60,378 bases of DNA from Nocardiopsis xinjiangensis YIM 90004 (GTDB lineage: Bacteria > Actinomycetota > Actinomycetes > Streptosporangiales > Streptosporangiaceae), in NCBI RefSeq assembly GCF_000341145.1, contig NZ_ANBE01000014.1:157210-217587 (forward strand), in the 5' to 3' direction. This document shows positions 59,501-60,378 of this stretch, piece by piece; positions within the stretch are counted from its first letter, which is position 1, and each line of letters opens with the position of its first letter. The translations under genes were made by a program, and so were the position numbers. A model generated the notes under the pieces. That model was given only the letters and a program-made list of their open reading frames with translations. It made no database searches and was not told where the DNA came from.

Positions 59501-59879
59501 GGTGGAGCCCTCCGACCCGGTCGGCACCCTCGCGGCCCTGGGCGGGTTGGAGCATGCCGCTCTCGCCGGGTTCGTGCTCGGCGGCGCGGCGATGCGCGTT
59601 CCCGTCCTCCTCGACGGGGTCATCGCGGGTTCCTCCGCCCTCGCCGCAGCCGCGATCTCCCCGGAGTCGGCCGCCGCCTGTTTCGCCGGGCACCGTTCCT
59701 CCGAACCGGGCCACGCGACGGCCCTGGAACACCTGGGCCTGCCTCCGCTGGTCGACCTGGAGCTGCGGGTGGGAGAGGGCTCGGGGGCCCTGCTCGCCCT
59801 ACCGCTGCTCCAGGCCTCGGCGCGTGCCCTGGGGTCGGTGGCGACCTTCGAGGACGCCGGGATCACTTCGGCGGGTTGA
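56586..59879 (+). CDS. cobT: BluB-CobT fusion (lower-ligand synthesis and activation for cobalamin) with a long disordered leader
   Basis: 1097 residues. Residues 1 to about 525 are low-complexity Gly/Pro/Ala/Glu/Asp sequence with no fold signature. About 529-740 is a nitroreductase-fold BluB domain (ALYRAIRERRDVHSGFRP, EAAHQAPGVDDTKPWDFLVV, AEGLGVGWIPFPD), which makes 5,6-dimethylbenzimidazole from FMNH2. About 745-1097 is CobT (AIFAGDHGVHAQGVTPWPQ, TGDMGIANTTPSAAL, VGEGSGALLALPLLQA with the catalytic Glu), which converts that base to alpha-ribazole phosphate. The fusion joins consecutive steps of cobalamin nucleotide-loop assembly. I see no cobalamin riboswitch in the 265 bp upstream. The siroheme synthase gene that follows belongs to the same tetrapyrrole theme. 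Confidence 0.93.
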   Translation: MTDDDRQKTHQGGAQGEGEVGALLGGLLDGLPESGHSAGGERPANPFRDAGPAASVGSSGQGSEPSSPTDAPPPTGSPVSTDADPDPLGLASPTGLLAPTQQTWRADGADGAEAEGVPDGPVPPISGGYEAREAESVDEARPAPGTSGVRADDEALGGHSIPSTVAGDEVPGVLGVQGVRGVQGGQEDGESAGTHHAPGPPAGDTAPSGVTDPEVTGGPDRSESEPDTGVAAGGDVLSAGEAAPEAPATPSVPAGDQAPGMHTTPDPSGAPRADAAAPPAVEPRSAYDVPDVSEAPSAFTTTATGGAGGTGGHAVPAVAGGHASGTDGNTEPYGVRASGIPAAHGNTGSEVPSDAASAPGPHAVDAVEGPGHTEVHGPSEGAPDVNGAPDGAGDPTPPEDARGVSEVVGVAGVLGEAVPVPVHPGRARVSGEHETAGSGMRPDHVGEPPGDTQVPEAGGHVSGDTQVPDNGEPTQEGARPPAPAETPVEAAQENVPPAPVAPVDHTVRTPTADAPEHGAASQGQAYADAEREALYRAIRERRDVHSGFRPERVADDLLVRILEAAHQAPGVDDTKPWDFLVVDDRALRTRVHDLARDEREEHARSRSGTRAQAFSGLGAEAILEAPLNIAVTVDPTRGPRPTPGGRTSPRSASHAAAPAVENLWLAARAEGLGVGWIPFPDEREVARALDLPPHLDVVAYLCVGHVDEFPTEPEPGLAGRVRERPLSWAVHHDRYGRRGLPGQEPTSLLEETIAAIGGLSARAVEEARDRQRRMSKPPGALGVLEEVSVRLAGLSGECPPPIPEPAAVAIFAGDHGVHAQGVTPWPQEVTAQMVGTFLAGGAVVNAFAEQVGADVTVVDVGVAADLPSASGLLPRKVARGTADATQGPAMTRPQALQALETGIEVARDLVASGHRCLVTGDMGIANTTPSAALICAYTGAAPEEATGKGAGADEKVHENKVDVVRRMLAANPVEPSDPVGTLAALGGLEHAALAGFVLGGAAMRVPVLLDGVIAGSSALAAAAISPESAAACFAGHRSSEPGHATALEHLGLPPLVDLELRVGEGSGALLALPLLQASARALGSVATFEDAGITSAG

Positions 59880-60129
59880 CCGTCCGCGCGCCGTCCCACG
59901 CGCCGGGGCTGCGCACCACGACCGCCCCGTCCCGCCCCGGATACAATTGTCCGGCGCAGGGCGGGGTGGGTCACATTGCCGAGACCACCCCGATTCACCC
60001 CCGTTCAACAGCACTCTGGCAAGCTGCTGTGTAGGAAACGCCGTACCAATGCCGGCGGTGTGAGGACGATGCCTCACCACATCCCGCCGACGTCGCCGGG
60101 GTCCGCCGGACGACCGAAGGGGAACGCCC

Positions 60130-60378
60130 ATGACCTACCTCCTGGGTCTGCGCATGGCCGGACGTGACGTGCTCGTTGTCGGAGGGGGAGAGGTCGCCCA
60201 GCGTCGGATCCCCGTCCTGCTCGACGCGGGCGCGCGAGTGCATCTGATCTCTCCGTCCGTGTCCACTGCCCTGGAGGACCTCGCCTCCGCAGGACACCTG
60301 ACGTGGGAGGCCCGCGGTTACCGAGCGGGTGACGCCGCGGGGCCGGACGCGCCCGCCTACTGGCTGGGCCCCGCCCCC
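60130..60378 (+). CDS. cysG: siroheme synthase (CysG-type), 5' end only
   Basis: 83 codons before the window ends. It begins MTYLLGLRMAGRDVLVVGGG and continues EVAQRRIPVLLDAGARVHLI, the NAD-binding dehydrogenase/ferrochelatase domain of CysG/Met8 proteins. This domain oxidises precorrin-2 and inserts iron to make siroheme, the sulfite and nitrite reductase cofactor. Whether a methyltransferase domain follows is outside the window. A small hairpin (GTGAGG...CCTCAC, 60060-60077) lies upstream. Confidence 0.9.
   Translation, partial: MTYLLGLRMAGRDVLVVGGGEVAQRRIPVLLDAGARVHLISPSVSTALEDLASAGHLTWEARGYRAGDAAGPDAPAYWLGPAP

Noticed and set aside
1-60378. CRISPR arrays, rRNA genes or replication origins
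   Set aside because: No regularly spaced repeats, rRNA-like sequence or DnaA-box cluster was seen on reading through.

Overview
The window is high-GC actinomycete DNA. GTG starts are frequent, genes are packed with 4-bp ATGA or GTGA overlaps, and third positions are G/C-rich. Gene content (free-standing carrier proteins, a YcaO cluster, half a conservon, a BluB-CobT fusion, a stomatin/NfeD pair) fits a Nocardiopsis-like member of the Streptosporangiales. That genus is inferred from gene types only. Roughly 1-45.5 kb is accessory DNA dominated by specialised metabolism and mobile-element debris; 45.6-60.4 kb reads as conserved chromosome. A tRNA-Arg(UCU) gene sits at the junction.

1-16.7 kb: a hybrid peptide cluster. 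A leftward NRPS (C-A-T-C, cut by the window edge) and an MbtH-like protein diverge from a rightward operon of twelve tightly coupled genes plus a flavin reductase. The operon holds two stand-alone carrier proteins, an acyl-CoA-dehydrogenase-fold flavoprotein, a class II aminoacyl-tRNA-synthetase-like amino acid:carrier-protein ligase, two different Fe(II)/2-oxoglutarate oxygenases, a homocitrate-synthase-like enzyme fused to a cupin, a glutamine-dependent asparagine-synthetase-like enzyme, an alpha/beta hydrolase, a DUF2332 protein, a KASIII-like protein and an acyl-adenylating ligase. Its logic appears to be making and tailoring unusual amino or acyl units on carrier proteins for the NRPS. 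The product is not recognisable.

17.2-19.5 kb: a MerR regulator and a SulP anion permease ending in a strong terminator.

19.7-30.8 kb: an azole-peptide (TOMM/LAP RiPP) cluster. A leftward operon encodes an NmrA-like protein, an E1-like partner, a YcaO cyclodehydratase, a SagB-type dehydrogenase, a CPBP membrane protease and a second acyl-CoA-dehydrogenase-fold flavoprotein. Divergent to it lie two tandem, nearly identical 41-residue precursor genes with poly-Ser and poly-Cys cores, inside a 210-bp duplication. Then come a large HTH/NTPase/TPR regulator, a LuxR-type regulator and an M20 amidohydrolase.

31-40.6 kb: a P-loop protein whose 3' end runs into an IS3 remnant; a compact PKS (KS-AT-ACP) coupled to a methyltransferase and followed upstream by a styrene-monooxygenase-like flavoprotein; a partial conservon (Roadblock protein plus a DUF742/GTPase-like fusion lacking its P-loop); and an HTH-TPR regulator.

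40.6-45.6 kb: a scarred segment with an IS3 orfB remnant, a small acidic protein and a predicted pore-forming-toxin-like protein fused to a six-repeat beta-propeller, bracketed by two direct copies of a 54-bp repeat.

45.6-60.4 kb: tRNA-Arg, a small membrane protein, a secreted penicillin-acylase-family enzyme, NfeD and slipin, a Ser/Thr kinase with an extracellular sensor plus a kinase-less paralogue of that sensor, a DUF6504-like protein, a GNAT acetyltransferase, a BluB-CobT fusion with a very long disordered leader, and the 5' end of a siroheme synthase gene.
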